From: Fasciola hepatica
Lineage: Eukaryota > Platyhelminthes > Trematoda > Plagiorchiida > Fasciolidae
Reading direction: 5' to 3'
Assembly: GCA_948099385.1 (NCBI GenBank)
Contig: CANUEZ040000163.1
Location: 5,696,001-5,760,000 of the forward strand
DNA: 64,000 bases
Shown here: one piece after another, positions 12,307 through 23,884 of the stretch
Layout of the letters: every line of letters begins with the position of its first letter
Numbering within the stretch: position 1 is the first letter of the stretch
Made by a program: the position numbers and the translations under genes
Notes under the pieces: generated by a model
Seen by the model: the letters and a program-made list of their open reading frames with translations, nothing else
The model's database searches: none
Told to the model about the DNA's origin: nothing

Positions 12307-12838
12307 TTTTGCTGACTGTCCTTCGGACTCCATATTTCATCCACAAACCTCAGGTCATCCGACCAACCTGCACTCGGAAGCACCACATTCGAGTTTCCCT
12401 CTTGTTAGAGCTCATCAGTGGTGCATATCCTCCGCCACACCCAGGGTTTGAACCCGGGGCCTTTCACCTCGAAGGTGTGTGTGCTACCACTGCACCACCC
12501 CGCTCCCATCCGGACTGTTCCGAATCTCCAAGGTGAGCTTGTTCAGATGTCGACCCCTAGGACAGCCGAAGATGCCCGACAGCTTCGAATGGAGACACGG
12601 TACTAGCCCCATTAACTTCAAGCGAATGCCTCCCACCGAGTCAGGTCTTCTCCACAGGATGGAGTGCACACCACTGATGAGCTCTAACAAGAGCGAATTT
12701 CGAGTCTGGTGCCTCCGAGTGCAAGTTGGTCGGATGACCTGAGGTTTGTGCGTGAAAGGTGGAGTCCGAAGGACAGTGAGCAAAACAAATATTCATCAAT
12801 CCCACACACTGATTGCAAGTAATTGCGCGATCATACAT
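12307..12838 (-). mobile_element. tRNA-derived SINE with inverted 3' arms, copy B
   Basis: This 532-bp element is oriented on the minus strand. The tRNA-like core has its B box at 12444-12454 and its A box at 12487-12497 (minus strand). The 3' segment occupies 12307-12424. An inverted copy of that segment (about 12663-12789) closes the other end, so the two arms of roughly 120 bp could pair across about 240 bp. By eye the arms are about 85-90% identical. The far end continues to GCAAGTAATTGCG, as in copy A. The whole unit is bracketed by an 11-bp direct repeat, so it moved as one piece rather than forming by two separate insertions. Open frames crossing it are artefacts. Confidence 0.8.
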
Positions 12839-12849
12839 AAATGAGGTTG
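12839..12849 (+). repeat. right target-site duplication of SINE copy B
   Basis: Perfect second copy of the 11-bp sequence at 12296-12306. Confidence 0.7.
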
Positions 12850-15305
12850 CTGTTTACAGTGAAGAATGACCATAGAGTCTCAACAGTCGAACATTCCATA
12901 CCTACTGCTGTCCCGATACTGAACATCAGCAATACTTGTTATTTTTCTTTCCTTCGAATAGCAATTTTGGAGGGAGTTTCAAGCAAAAAATTAATCAATT
13001 CTAAAGCCTGATGTCACTAACCTGGAAGTGCAAAATGATGGTCCAAATTAATCCAAGAGTCAATCGGGGATTTCCGTCCACGATATCTTGTGCGCCCAAA
13101 TTATCTATATGAGCACCCTGAGCGCATAGGAATCGCAGTGCTTTGCTCACATTCTCCAATTGATGAATACGCATGTGACTCTGATGTGGCTCGGCCTATT
13201 CGGGGGAACAGAGAAAATGAGACAAATATCTATTGGGTGAGACCACAATTTTGGAAGATATTTTTTCTGACTTCAATCTGATAACCACCTGTTCTTTTGA
13301 AAGGAAACTTTAATGCCCTTCGTCAAATTCGGACTATTTGTGCTTTTGTATAGGCTCTTTGAACGATGCACTCTCTTGATTGTGTGAACATCTTCCATCT
13401 TCTGTCAGCTCTCGTGAAGGAGTCACACAGACTCTTAAGTCTCAAATTCATTACGGTTAACTCTTCAAATCATTGCCTTGTGCAAGAATTCCTAAAGATC
13501 TCGCTGTCCCTTACCTAGCCTGAATTTTTTCAAAAACAAGAAAAGAAATTCAGTCGGGTGCCTCAAGAGTTTTAGTGTATGACTTAACGGGATAGCGAGT
13601 GCAATTTAACCCGAATCTTTAGTTTTGAAAAAAAATCAGTACAAGCAAAACGTGCCTTAATCAACCAATCATACTGGCAGAATTTCCACTGAGCGTAAAC
13701 CTGATCACACCACCAACTGTGATCTCGACCAGTAGTTTGTGCGAAAGCAACACATCGCTTCTAGGAATTACACACAGCACATACAAACTGACAGCATTTG
13801 ATAAGCCGAGTAAATAAATGCAAGGGAAGCTTCGGAATTCTTCAAAAGATACCTCAAAGCCAGTACTAAGCTGTTTCTATGAGAAACGTGTGTATTTTTA
13901 TTGTGTTATGGCGCCTAAGTACAATCCAAGGTCACCACGACATTCTGCAGTACCATGGACTATTGACAGCCACGACCTTGAAACCTGAAATAGATATTCT
14001 TATAGTGTCCTGATGGGAAGCCAGACCGGCGAAAACGGATCGCAACACATCACTGGCAATGGCTAGACTAGAAAACTTGATCATCAATGTGATAAACGTT
14101 TATACCACTTAACAACAAACACGGAAATAAAGTGAACAATGTGAAACATCAATAATTTTTTTCCAATTTTCCAGTCGAATAAGTGCGCTTTTTATAATTA
14201 ATTGTAGACAGCAAGCAGGTTGTAGACAAATGCTTGGAGAATGGATCACTTTTCTGCTGTGTTTTTAACCGTATCTTGGTGCAGAGTACTGACTTAGAGA
14301 TTCGCCTAGGGTCATTTTCCTGTGAGATTGGTCTGCACAATGGTGAAGATAGCCAGTTGGCAAATTCTGGCTGACATTACTGTGTGGAAATTCATCAGCT
14401 TTATTGTTGACACCTACATTGGCAACCAGCACCAAGGATAAAGGGGAAAAATTCCCAAGTGACTCTTGAAGTAGATTAAACAAGACAAATCTCGAAGTCA
14501 TCTTGACAAAAACCCGGAGTCCTCTGTTGACAAGTGCCTTATAGTGGTTGGACAGAGATTTGCCCTGAAATTTGTTGTACAAACCGTGATTAATTTAATG
14601 TGATCTAGAGTTATAAGTATGCAGCGAAATATAGCTTATTATTTTATTGCAACTCCAGTGAAGTTCTTTCGGTTCAATGATAATAATAATAATTTGAACA
14701 CGGAATCCGGTTACTCTAGTAGATCAGTAGAAAAATATGATAAATGCCAATAAATACATCTTTTGTGAATGAATTTACGGGGGACTTTGTAATATTGATT
14801 GTCGTAGAAATAGAATAACGCAATCACGTAATAGATCGCGCCTATCAAACAGCAAATGCATACAGAAGAAAACCAAGTGACCAATCAGGTAAAATCTCAC
14901 GACAGACAAAGCAGATCCTAGCTCAACAAGACACCAGGTTGGGCTTTAGTTGATCCAAGTTGAAATTCACAGATTGAAGTGTAAGTTGGCCAAGAAAGGA
15001 AGAGTCGTTCACGCAATAGCATTTTTAATAAACGGAGAAACGTGGCCAAAAGTGAGCCAAAGCCCTCAGGTAGCTGGGAGATCGATCAGACTGTAGTACA
15101 TGAACGATTTAAGTGACCACGTATATTTTACCGTTTTTATATTCTTTGGATAAGTAGATGCAGGTGTTCATACTACAGGTTTTCCTGCAGTTTAAGATCC
15201 AGTGGTAATTATTGAAAGCTTTTGGTAATCGTTTAAGTCCTAATGGCGCTCTTTTATGAGTCCTCGGTGATATTTAAAATAACAAGGTTAACATTATGGT
15301 CCACA
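12850..15305. other. no recognisable gene
   Basis: AT-rich sequence. A minus-strand frame of 105 codons (14265-14582) and a plus-strand frame of 63 codons (13090-13281) have no recognised motif. No repeat pairing was noticed. Confidence 0.55.
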
Positions 15306-15309
15306 TGGC

Positions 15310-15840
15310 TTACATGCTGTTATTTGTCTCATCTATGTAGAATCGTATGACGGAGCAACCATGAACAAGTAACCGCATTGCATATTGAGCTCTTCGCGAT
15401 TTGACATCAACCCTGTTTCGCTCGATCGGAAGAATGCATGTCTTTTTTCTCGTGATGTTACCGAGACCATCGAGAAGATGATCAATGGAAGAAATACTGA
15501 TCGATACATTCAAGTGTAACAGTTCCATCTTTTTCTTCATCCCACTCAAAGAGATTCTGGGATTCTCCTCTACTAATGAGCACATACCCATTGTAAAGTC
15601 ATTTAAAAATTTACGTTTTGCGAATTCTCTTTCAAGGCTAGACATTGGGTGACGTTTGGCGATAGATATGCTGGTTTTCATGGCAATTTCAAGAGCATAT
15701 GATAAACAGTTTAAATCTTCACCTTTCCTTAGACGTTCAAGAATTCTTCTTCAGTCTTCATCAATGACTGGTTCCCGCTTGAGATGCGAATCTGTATTCA
15801 CCTGTTAGCGTAAATCGATGAACTCAGCTTCCACCATTGG
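15310..15840 (-). pseudogene. DDE (Tc1/mariner-superfamily-like) transposase, N-terminal half
   Basis: Read leftwards from about 15840. The first part (HLKREPVIDED, a stop, then ILERLRKGEDLNCLSYALEI) looks like the first helix-turn-helix of a Tc1-like transposase. The open stretch 15681-15310 continues with RHPMSSLERE and VSISISSIDHLLDGLG (second helix-turn-helix), then YIDET with the first catalytic Asp codon at 15331-15333, and stops six codons later. Such enzymes cut and paste their own element between terminal inverted repeats. Only the DNA-binding half and the start of the catalytic domain remain, so the copy is dead. The catalytic part to the right lies on the opposite strand. Confidence 0.65.
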
Positions 15841-15949
15841 TAATCCCGTAGATGTTTAAGCAATCATTCAGCAGGTGATTAAAATCAACTGATCGCTTGC
15901 TTGATGGTCAAGGACATCCAGCAAAAAAGCTTATAATTAAACCGATTGA

Positions 15950-16560
15950 ATGAAACAAGCAAGATGTCAAACGAAAGCGCGCTGAATAAGCAACCTCGTT
16001 GGCGGAACACAGAAGTACAGTGTTGGGTATACATATAGACGAAACTAATTATGATACGTGGTACTCTCTACCAAGAAGCGTTCGCTAAGAAGTAACCCTT
16101 GCTTATTTACAGAGGCGTTAATCTCAACGTTATCACGTACCTTCTCCCACCGGAATCACGTGTTACGAAAGTCACCCATGAATGAATGCACGCATATATA
16201 TTCAGTTCCTTGAGAAATGCTCATCAAAATTCGGTGCTAAACAGTCCGGTGCACCAGCTGAATTTTTATTTGACAATGTCATTACGTAAAGGCGGGCGAA
16301 AATCACTGTTGTAGCCCCGGGACATTCAACTCGATTTATTTCCACCCTGCAGCCGATTTTTCAACCCCACTGAAAAAGTGTTTTGGTGGTTTATCGAACA
16401 TCGAGAAAAGAATGTTAACTGCACAAATAGCGATGATTTTGCGAGCTTCCGATGAGCAAACCATCACGGACCACGGACGTTTTATTTGGGACCCATCGCT
16501 TCCTCCCCAAGATGGGGAGAGAATCACTCCAGCAGCTTTTGCTTCTTATGAGAGACAATT
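15950..16560 (+). pseudogene. DDE transposase, catalytic half
   Basis: Plus-strand remnant of the same transposase type. It begins at NKQDVKRKRAE, reaches IHIDETNYD with the first catalytic Asp codon at 16038-16040, then FLFDNV with the second Asp at 16272-16274. After a +1 frameshift comes FFNPTEKVF with the Glu at 16372-16374, about 33 codons after the second Asp, as expected for a DD34E/D35E enzyme. At least four in-frame stops lie between the first and second Asp. Both this fragment and the minus-strand one carry an IDETN block, so they are two broken copies or a duplicated and inverted element, not one gene simply flipped. Confidence 0.6.
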
Positions 16561-16564
16561 TCGC

Positions 16565-19500
16565 CTCTATACCTTCGTGCTGGCATCGTGACAACTTGTA
16601 TGCGTGATCATAGCTCGTGAAGTATTTTTATATAAAACACGTTCACCCGACTCTTACTGCTGGCTGTTTTGATCCCGTGCTACAAATAAATGCAAGAGAA
16701 CAGTCAGCGTTAAGATTGCCACGCAACTCCCTCAGTGATATCGTTACGATCTAGCTTTATGAATTGAAACATGATGCGTCTATCACAAGACCGAATTATC
16801 CAATGGTGTTCCACTCAATATGAGGTCAAAACAGTCTATATTTTTGTTCGGGTAATGCATTGAACTTAATGTATAAACCTTTGGGCTGTTTCTTCCATAC
16901 AATGTTTCAGGTATTTCACATGCCTATTAATATACACACTCAACCAAGTTTGTTTTGTTAAATATAGATAGCGATTGGTGTTCTCACCTATCGGCCAAAG
17001 TGAGCGAGCGGACAGCCAACCACAATATTAGCCGTGGTATTTCAAACATCGTCTAAGGCTTTTAAACGACAAGAAAACCTGTACAATAAAACCCAGGGCT
17101 TAGATTCCAATAGTCCATCACTGGCATGAATATAAGGGCTGATTAGGCCGTGACTGGGAGGGTGACCGAAAATCTCAGTCACTGCGGTGAGTGGTTGAGT
17201 GATCACGAAACTGATTGTTGGTTTCACATGAAAACAAGTAGAAATCCGTATCACTTGTTACTACGTGATCACTAACTGCCCATAGTTCTGACTAGGACAT
17301 AAACAGAACAGGTGAGACAAAGAGAGATAAAATTGTATTCTCAGCAACACCACTGACAATCGATAGTGAATTGTCAGTGCCTGTTCATCTGCATGCTCCC
17401 ATCTGATTAACTCAGACGCATACTTCTACAGAACGGAGTACACAGTCTACTGAACTGTATACCAGTCGCATTTGATTCGGTGCAAAAAGTAGACAATATT
17501 TAGTACAAATTATAATCACCAACAACGTATTCGAAAGAACTGATTTACCGAACCAATTTTTTTAGTGAGTCATTTTCAGTTTATTACACATGACATTGAA
17601 CCAAAACGAAAATGCTCTTTTGAACTGGCATGTAAACGCCAAACATGATGGAGGAGTTAGTCTGTCTCTGTTACGTAATCGGGAGTGGGTAATCATCTGA
17701 AGTGGTGAAAAACTAGACATCTTGAAAGTTAAAGTGTTTAAACATGATGATTTTGAGAAACGTGTTCAAAGGATCGGCCTTGGTCTTCACACTGTTCTCT
17801 ACCGGGTCCGAATCCCGCTGGCACCATTTGGCAGGTTTTGTTTGAAAACAACTCTTGAAAACACAGATTGCCCGAAATAACCTGAATCCTTTCGCCGCAT
17901 TTACACATATTTCATACTGCAGTCAAAGTGATTATTTTTATAGCAGAACGGTTGCCGAAGGTGTTCATAAACAATGACACGATCATCTGACTTACGCAAA
18001 CACGTACACACATCAGTCAGATAAACATACAACAACTATCATACTTCTTTACCGTGGCAGTGGTAAATTGATCACAAGCTCGAGTTGTCCGCACAGTTCG
18101 GGGTGTTGTATGTTCCGACAAGGTCTCCATACATCTTAGTAGTTTGGTATTCGTGGTCAACTAGATCCGTTTCAACGCCGAAACTGCGATGGCACAAAGC
18201 TTGGTCTCGTAAAGTTGTCAAGACATCGATGACCTGACTGAATCTTGCTCGAATGATGGTGCAACCGTGGCCCGTAACTCCTTGCTGAAATAATGTACTA
18301 CTGGTGTGTAATACAAAGGGAGTAAATGATCGTTATTATATTGTTGTTGGCTCATCTATCACCATTTCCAACAGCTTCGTGCCTTTGCATTCGCTGGGAA
18401 AGGGACGTGATGGGAAATGTTGAAAGACGCGTTACTTTGTTGAGTATAAAACTTCTAAAGTGAGCTTGAAACCAGTTATCGGATTTACCCCTGTTTTTGT
18501 GCGATACATTTGCAGCTAGACAAATTCACATTCCACCTAACTGAAATATCTTTGCAATAAAGTCCACAGGAACTCTTTCGTCAAATTGCTGTATTACAGT
18601 AAATTATTCTTGGGATTCATGGTCGGTGATGGCACGATAATTATCCGATCTCAACAGGCAGTATCATCAATCCTATGCTGGTCCAAAAAAATGCATCGGA
18701 CCTCTAACCAGCATAATCACGGTCAACCCGATTGACTCTTGGTATCGGGTACAAGCTGGACAAGGTTTTCAAGCCTGTAAAGTGGCTCATATTACGGTAT
18801 AAAAGTTCAAATCAACAATAAAATCCACGGAATCATCAGCAGTACACATCCACCGAACCTGAAGTGGGACTCGGATAAAAAGAACATGACTGTGATTAGC
18901 CCAATTTACTATCAGGTTATCCAGGAGATGACGCTGAAAGATTTGCTTCTATTTAAATGCTGAACGAAACAAAACTGTCGTTCAGGATGGTCTATACACG
19001 ATCGAACGAAGCCAAGTGTCAGTGGGATGGGACGTGATTGCGCTGGGGACCGATCTGGTGCGCCTTTGGACTAGCTGATATAGTTGAGGCTCTGATCCGA
19101 GCTGGTAACTGTCTTGTCCAGCACTCTGAAGATAAACTAACTTTAAAATAAATAAGTGTTTTTTTTTAATATTTCTCATGAATGGTATTACAAACATAAT
19201 TCATTTAGGAGAATGGCAAATTTTTTCCAGCCTCTTAAGCATTGAACACATATTGACGGAAATGTGGCCAGTTTCATCAAGTTTAAAAGTTGATCATGAA
19301 AGAACAACTAAAAAAACATTTTAGGTTCACTATTTTCCTGTGTCATTCAGAGCGAACAAAAACAACACATTCTAAGTCGTATTATGAAGATGAAAAGAAA
19401 GTTTCATGCCAAATAGGGAATCAGATAGTATCAAGGATCTTCGCAATCAAAAGCAGGACAAAATAATGCAAACTGGTAAGATTCAATCTCGAGAAGTGGA

Positions 19501-20568
19501 ACTAGACAACTTAGTCGGCTTTCATGGAACACCACTCGGTTCATTGCAACCCAGTCACACAAGTGTACTTGCAATACTATCACGTCAAACGAAGAATATT
19601 TCTTCGTCCTTTCAATTGTAGTGGCTTATGTCGCGTAATCATGTCAAAGTTAATAAAACATCCACATGAAAATTGGCTGTGTTGTGTGCATGTTTGTTTA
19701 TTAGGGAGAGGAGAATCTTCGCCATGAACAACTCAGATTCAGGGGTCTGTGAGACCAGTATCTTTCTGTCTTTGATGGTCAAGCTTGCTCAAAGAAGGCA
19801 TAAACACGAAGCGCGTTAGACAGGAAATAACAGCTGAAAACACCTATCACCCCATGAATAACATCCAGTAGAGTGTCTATTTTGTTCTCAGAATTTTTCC
19901 CACAAGTGGGGTGCACATATGCTTTCCGATATTGAGAACACAATTTCCGATAAATGATTGTTTTCGAAAATTCAACATCAAGCAGCTGTTTGACCTGACT
20001 GTCCGGGTCATACCCGTTTACAACCTAAAGACTTGAACATTTGTTATCATCAGTGTTTATGTTAAAAACATGAAATCACATTCTGATTCAATTGTCTACA
20101 AATCCCAAAATCTCTCATCTCCCTATTTATGAATCAATTGGTATATTTATCATTCTTTCATGGAATTTATGCCTCAGTTATACAATTCTGGAGTCAGGCA
20201 CATTTCCGGCATCACAAAGTTGAGACGAAATGTGACCATAAATCAGGGGACATCGATGTGAACAAAAGCTTTCTATCTTGTTTTTTTTTCTGCTGATGAA
20301 ACCTGATAGTTTCCCAGCATATGACACAGTATTCATGTTGCCGCCTTCGATTTGAGGTCAAATTCTTGTTTACTGCCAACCAGAGCATGCGTAATAAGTA
20401 GTACAAAGATAGATAAAAATTCTCTCGGAGGCAAATGGCTGGTTCTGAGTTATTAACCGATCGTCAGGTATGCGTACCCGGCAAGCCCCTGTCCAATCAC
20501 CTTCATGCCTGTGCTCTGCATGAGTGTTTTATTCACAGTTATCTCATTCGTGAATTAGGATTATCACT
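16565..20568. other. no recognisable gene
   Basis: Only short open frames occur. There is a perfect hairpin at 17351-17379. A tRNA-B-box-like GGGTCCGAATCCCG near 17803 followed by CCATTTGGCAG recalls 42945-43000 and may be a SINE relic. A minus-strand frame at 18982-19197 has no motif I can name. Confidence 0.5.
17351..17379. repeat. perfect 10-bp hairpin
   Basis: CACTGACAAT and its exact reverse complement ATTGTCAGTG are separated by 9 bases. There is no T-run or other context to assign a role. Confidence 0.6.
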
Positions 20569-20882
20569 GGATGCTCCTCAAAGATCAGTCCACTAAAGAA
20601 TCACAGCCGTGAATCACTGATAGTTCTTCAGGAATTCGTAGCAGCCACACTCCACAGATGTTTTAGTAATCGGTACCATACCAAGTGGTCGCGAATAACC
20701 ACGGGGCCCCTAGTGTGCTTCCTTGGGAATGTTTTCTATTCATCTGTGGATCCTACTTACTGTCTGTGTTTCTACTAGCTATCGTAGTGTCATCGTTCTC
20801 GAAGTTAGCTGCGACTAACCGAGGAAACCACGAGGGAATCATAGTTGTGATTTCTCAGTAGACTGTCCTTATAAGAGCATCC
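20569..20882. mobile_element. foldback (MITE-like) element with inverted terminal arms
   Basis: The left end starts GGATGCTC and the right end finishes with its reverse complement GAGCATCC. Inward, the arms keep matching (CAGTC-ACT, then AATCACA) for at least 50 bp at about 70% identity, and more loosely to about 100 bp. About 100 bp of unmatched sequence lies in the middle. There is no coding capacity and no clear target duplication. A non-autonomous DNA transposon is the simplest reading. Confidence 0.5.
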
Positions 20883-23655
20883 TTTCACACTTATGACGCA
20901 CAAATGAGATACAAGGGTAAAAACCACACACCCGAGAGCCAATCGAGATAACAAATAACACCAACAGAGGTCAGTGGGCATGCTTTCATGAGATCATGCC
21001 ACCATCTGATCACCACGTCACATCGTTAGGTTCATACAAAATAGTGCAAATTGAGCACGAAAAAGTAGGTGATTTTCAGACATAATTACATCACGTCAAA
21101 GCCATCGGCAGTGTCAGTAAACAGCGACGACAAACGTATCCAGTTATTGTTTTAGTCAAACACAAGAAATGATTCAGGGATTTCTACAATAGAATACAAA
21201 TGAAGCTGGGGAGCTTCCTCATCTCAAATAAGTCAACAAAACGCATAACAGGGTATTCTTTACACATATTACCTAAATGAGTCAGGATTATTGGTAGTAT
21301 CAGAGGTATCTCATTTTGACGAAATCCATTCCGAACTTTGTTATTCGTGGATTGTTCACGTCTCTGTTAATTCTAGCAGACGAAATGCGGTTTCTGGGGT
21401 ACCTAAATTCACCAACTAGTTTTAACGGACCATCACAAAGTTGGCTCCCAGTTAAGGCATACCCATGTTCTGTAAAAGCACTTCACTGTGTGAATGAGTC
21501 TCTGTAAACCTAACAGTTCCAGAAATGCCCGTTGAATGAGCTAGTTTATTCTCCAGAGCAGAAAGAGTTTTTACGAGTGTTTTCAGTTTTCTAGTTACTG
21601 ATGTTTGCTGGAAACGAATAAAGCAGCCACGCGTGTCTCAGCAGTCATGATGATTGAGTAGCCCAAGGCACACTCACCTGCCAGGTATGCGGTTCAAACC
21701 ACGAAGCTGTTGGAAACATTTGGGAAAGAAATTAATCCAATGTTACCAGGATTTTTACCAGTCTTAACCCACTGGCCGACGGGGACCTTGCATACATCTG
21801 CACTCCATTTCTTCGGATCACGATTACAGACTTTCCCTGTCATTTATTTGAGTCATTCAGTAGTCACGTGTATCTTTTCCCCTCACATTCATGAGAAGGC
21901 AAGTTGTAAATGTTTACCAAGAAAATCTTGCTGCAACTTGTCTGGTTTATATTAGGACCACAATGTGAAGACTTGTTAAAGTCAGACTTACAGCCTTGAC
22001 ACGTAAATAACCACCAAAATCCTAGCTAAAAGAACAAAATTTGTGGCTTTCGACTACTGGCGATGGCCGAAGGGCCACTTCCGTTTCGGGTTCGAACCGT
22101 GCCATGGTCGCCGTCACCACCGTCACTTTACCCAAATGATAACCTCTAGCTGGCTAAAAACCCCTTTCCTGAAACGTTGTACAATTATTCCAAGAAGAAA
22201 GAAAGGAGATACGGAATAAATTTTTCTGAAACGAAAGATTTTCTTAATAAATATGGTTGACTCTGTCCAATGGTTTGATGTATTAAAAGTATGTGTGTGT
22301 AAACTGATTGACAGGAAAATTATTGCGCTAAAAAGGGAACGATGCAGTATATTCGTTCTTCCAGTCTTACTAAACTTATTTCAGCACTCCTTCAGCTCAT
22401 CTCCTTTCAAGTAGTTTAATTTGGGAAGTTTGATACTTCAAAGTTAGTGATATCTTTCTTCGCAGACTGGTGTGCATTTCTTCCAGCCACGCACAGTTTT
22501 CCATAGCTAAAGCTTGATCACGTCATATCTCGCTGTCTTTTGAACGGTATCCACCATGTTTGCAGCTTAGTAACGATTACCGCGTCAGGACCTAATTTGA
22601 CAGAAATCATTCTTACTGACACTTCACACCACTCACCTCTCATTCTCACTGTGTTATTCGGAGAACACAGAGTGGTCTTTTTATACCTTTCAGTTAGTTG
22701 ATAGTTGTATAGGAGTTCAGAAATACTTTTCTTAGCCCTTGTCTGCACTAACGGAAATCCAGTCTATTATGAAGAAATGTCAAATCTGCTTGAAGTGTAA
22801 ATCCCAATTCTGTCATATCTCCAATGTCTCTCCTGACATTTTTACCACTCGCAGATAAATAATAGGAAATATTGTTTTTTGTCACCCATTTCGCTAAGCA
22901 TGAAATACAACGAAAGGAGGAAACTCTATGGCCTGATAGATCAACTGTGCAAAAGCGCAGACCCGGAAGTGGTCAATAGATCAATGTGATGAACGTAGAT
23001 CTTTCTATCTCTTGGTTTGCATCTCGTGGCTGTTTATCAGTTTGCCCATTTAGTAGATCCTTATTGAGCACGACCCTCTTCCTGAAGTTTTATAAAATAA
23101 TTATATAACAAATGGATATAAATGTCATTTTTCTGGCTTTATTTTACTTTTCATAGAATCTGTGTTCGAAGGGATGAAGGTTTCAAGAAAGTGAAAAACA
23201 GGTGGAGTATTTCAAAGTTTTACAAATCTGGTGAGAATAGTGATTAGCTGATTAACAAATTCTTGGGCATATTTACGGGGATTGTTCTTTTCTTCTGAAT
23301 TCGATTCATAAGGATAAAACATTAGTTTAAATAAGTGAATTTACAAGAACAAAATCCGCTGTAGTATTAGCAGAAAAGAAAAAGAGAAACAGTCACCCGA
23401 CGGAGAGACAGATGTTTGAAACTGGAAGTTAGAGATGGGAATCTACATCTGAAACGGGTAGCCTGTGGAAAAAAATAATCGGGGGCCACATTCCAAATAC
23501 GACTACAGAATTCGAGGGTGGAAAACATTCAAACGGAGTACAGCCTATAGAGTTAGAAAGCAGTGTAGTAGCTTGTTCACAGGAACAATTGAATCCTTCT
23601 CCGTAAGAGAAAACTTTTGCTGAAGATTGTCACCAAAAGAGAAGCTGCTAACCAC
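20883..23655. other. no recognisable gene; scattered tRNA-like B boxes
   Basis: GCGGTTCAAACCACG near 21690 and GGGTTCGAACCGTG near 22098 look like B boxes of old SINEs. The second is followed by CCTTTCCTGAAACGTTG. No full tRNA-like head can be drawn, so they are not called separately. Confidence 0.4.
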
Positions 23656-23659
23656 AGAA

Positions 23660-23880
23660 GTTGATCGCCTTGCAATCACCGGGCTGTTACTTTGCAAACC
23701 GTTAACCGCCAGTTCGGAAAGCCTGGTGGTGGTTAAGTGTTCGATTCACAATCATTCACCTGCGGTTCGAGTAACAGTGGGGGCTGGGTGCAAGCACACT
23801 GCTGATGAATCCCAATAAGTCATTCAAACATCCCCACAGTGTTTCAATGGTTTCCACTGATGAGTTGAGCAGAGGCTTGT
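23660..23880 (+). repeat. SINE family B copy
   Basis: A block containing ACCGGGCTGTTACTTT, then GGTGGTTAAGTGTTCGATTC, a B-box-like GCGGTTCGAGTAAC, then CACTGCTGATGAATCCCA and CACAGTGTTTCAATGGTTT. The same order occurs at 27790-28060 with substitutions throughout. The head resembles a Ser/Leu-type tRNA. The plus-strand frame over this stretch is an artefact. Confidence 0.6.
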
Positions 23881-23884
23881 AAGC

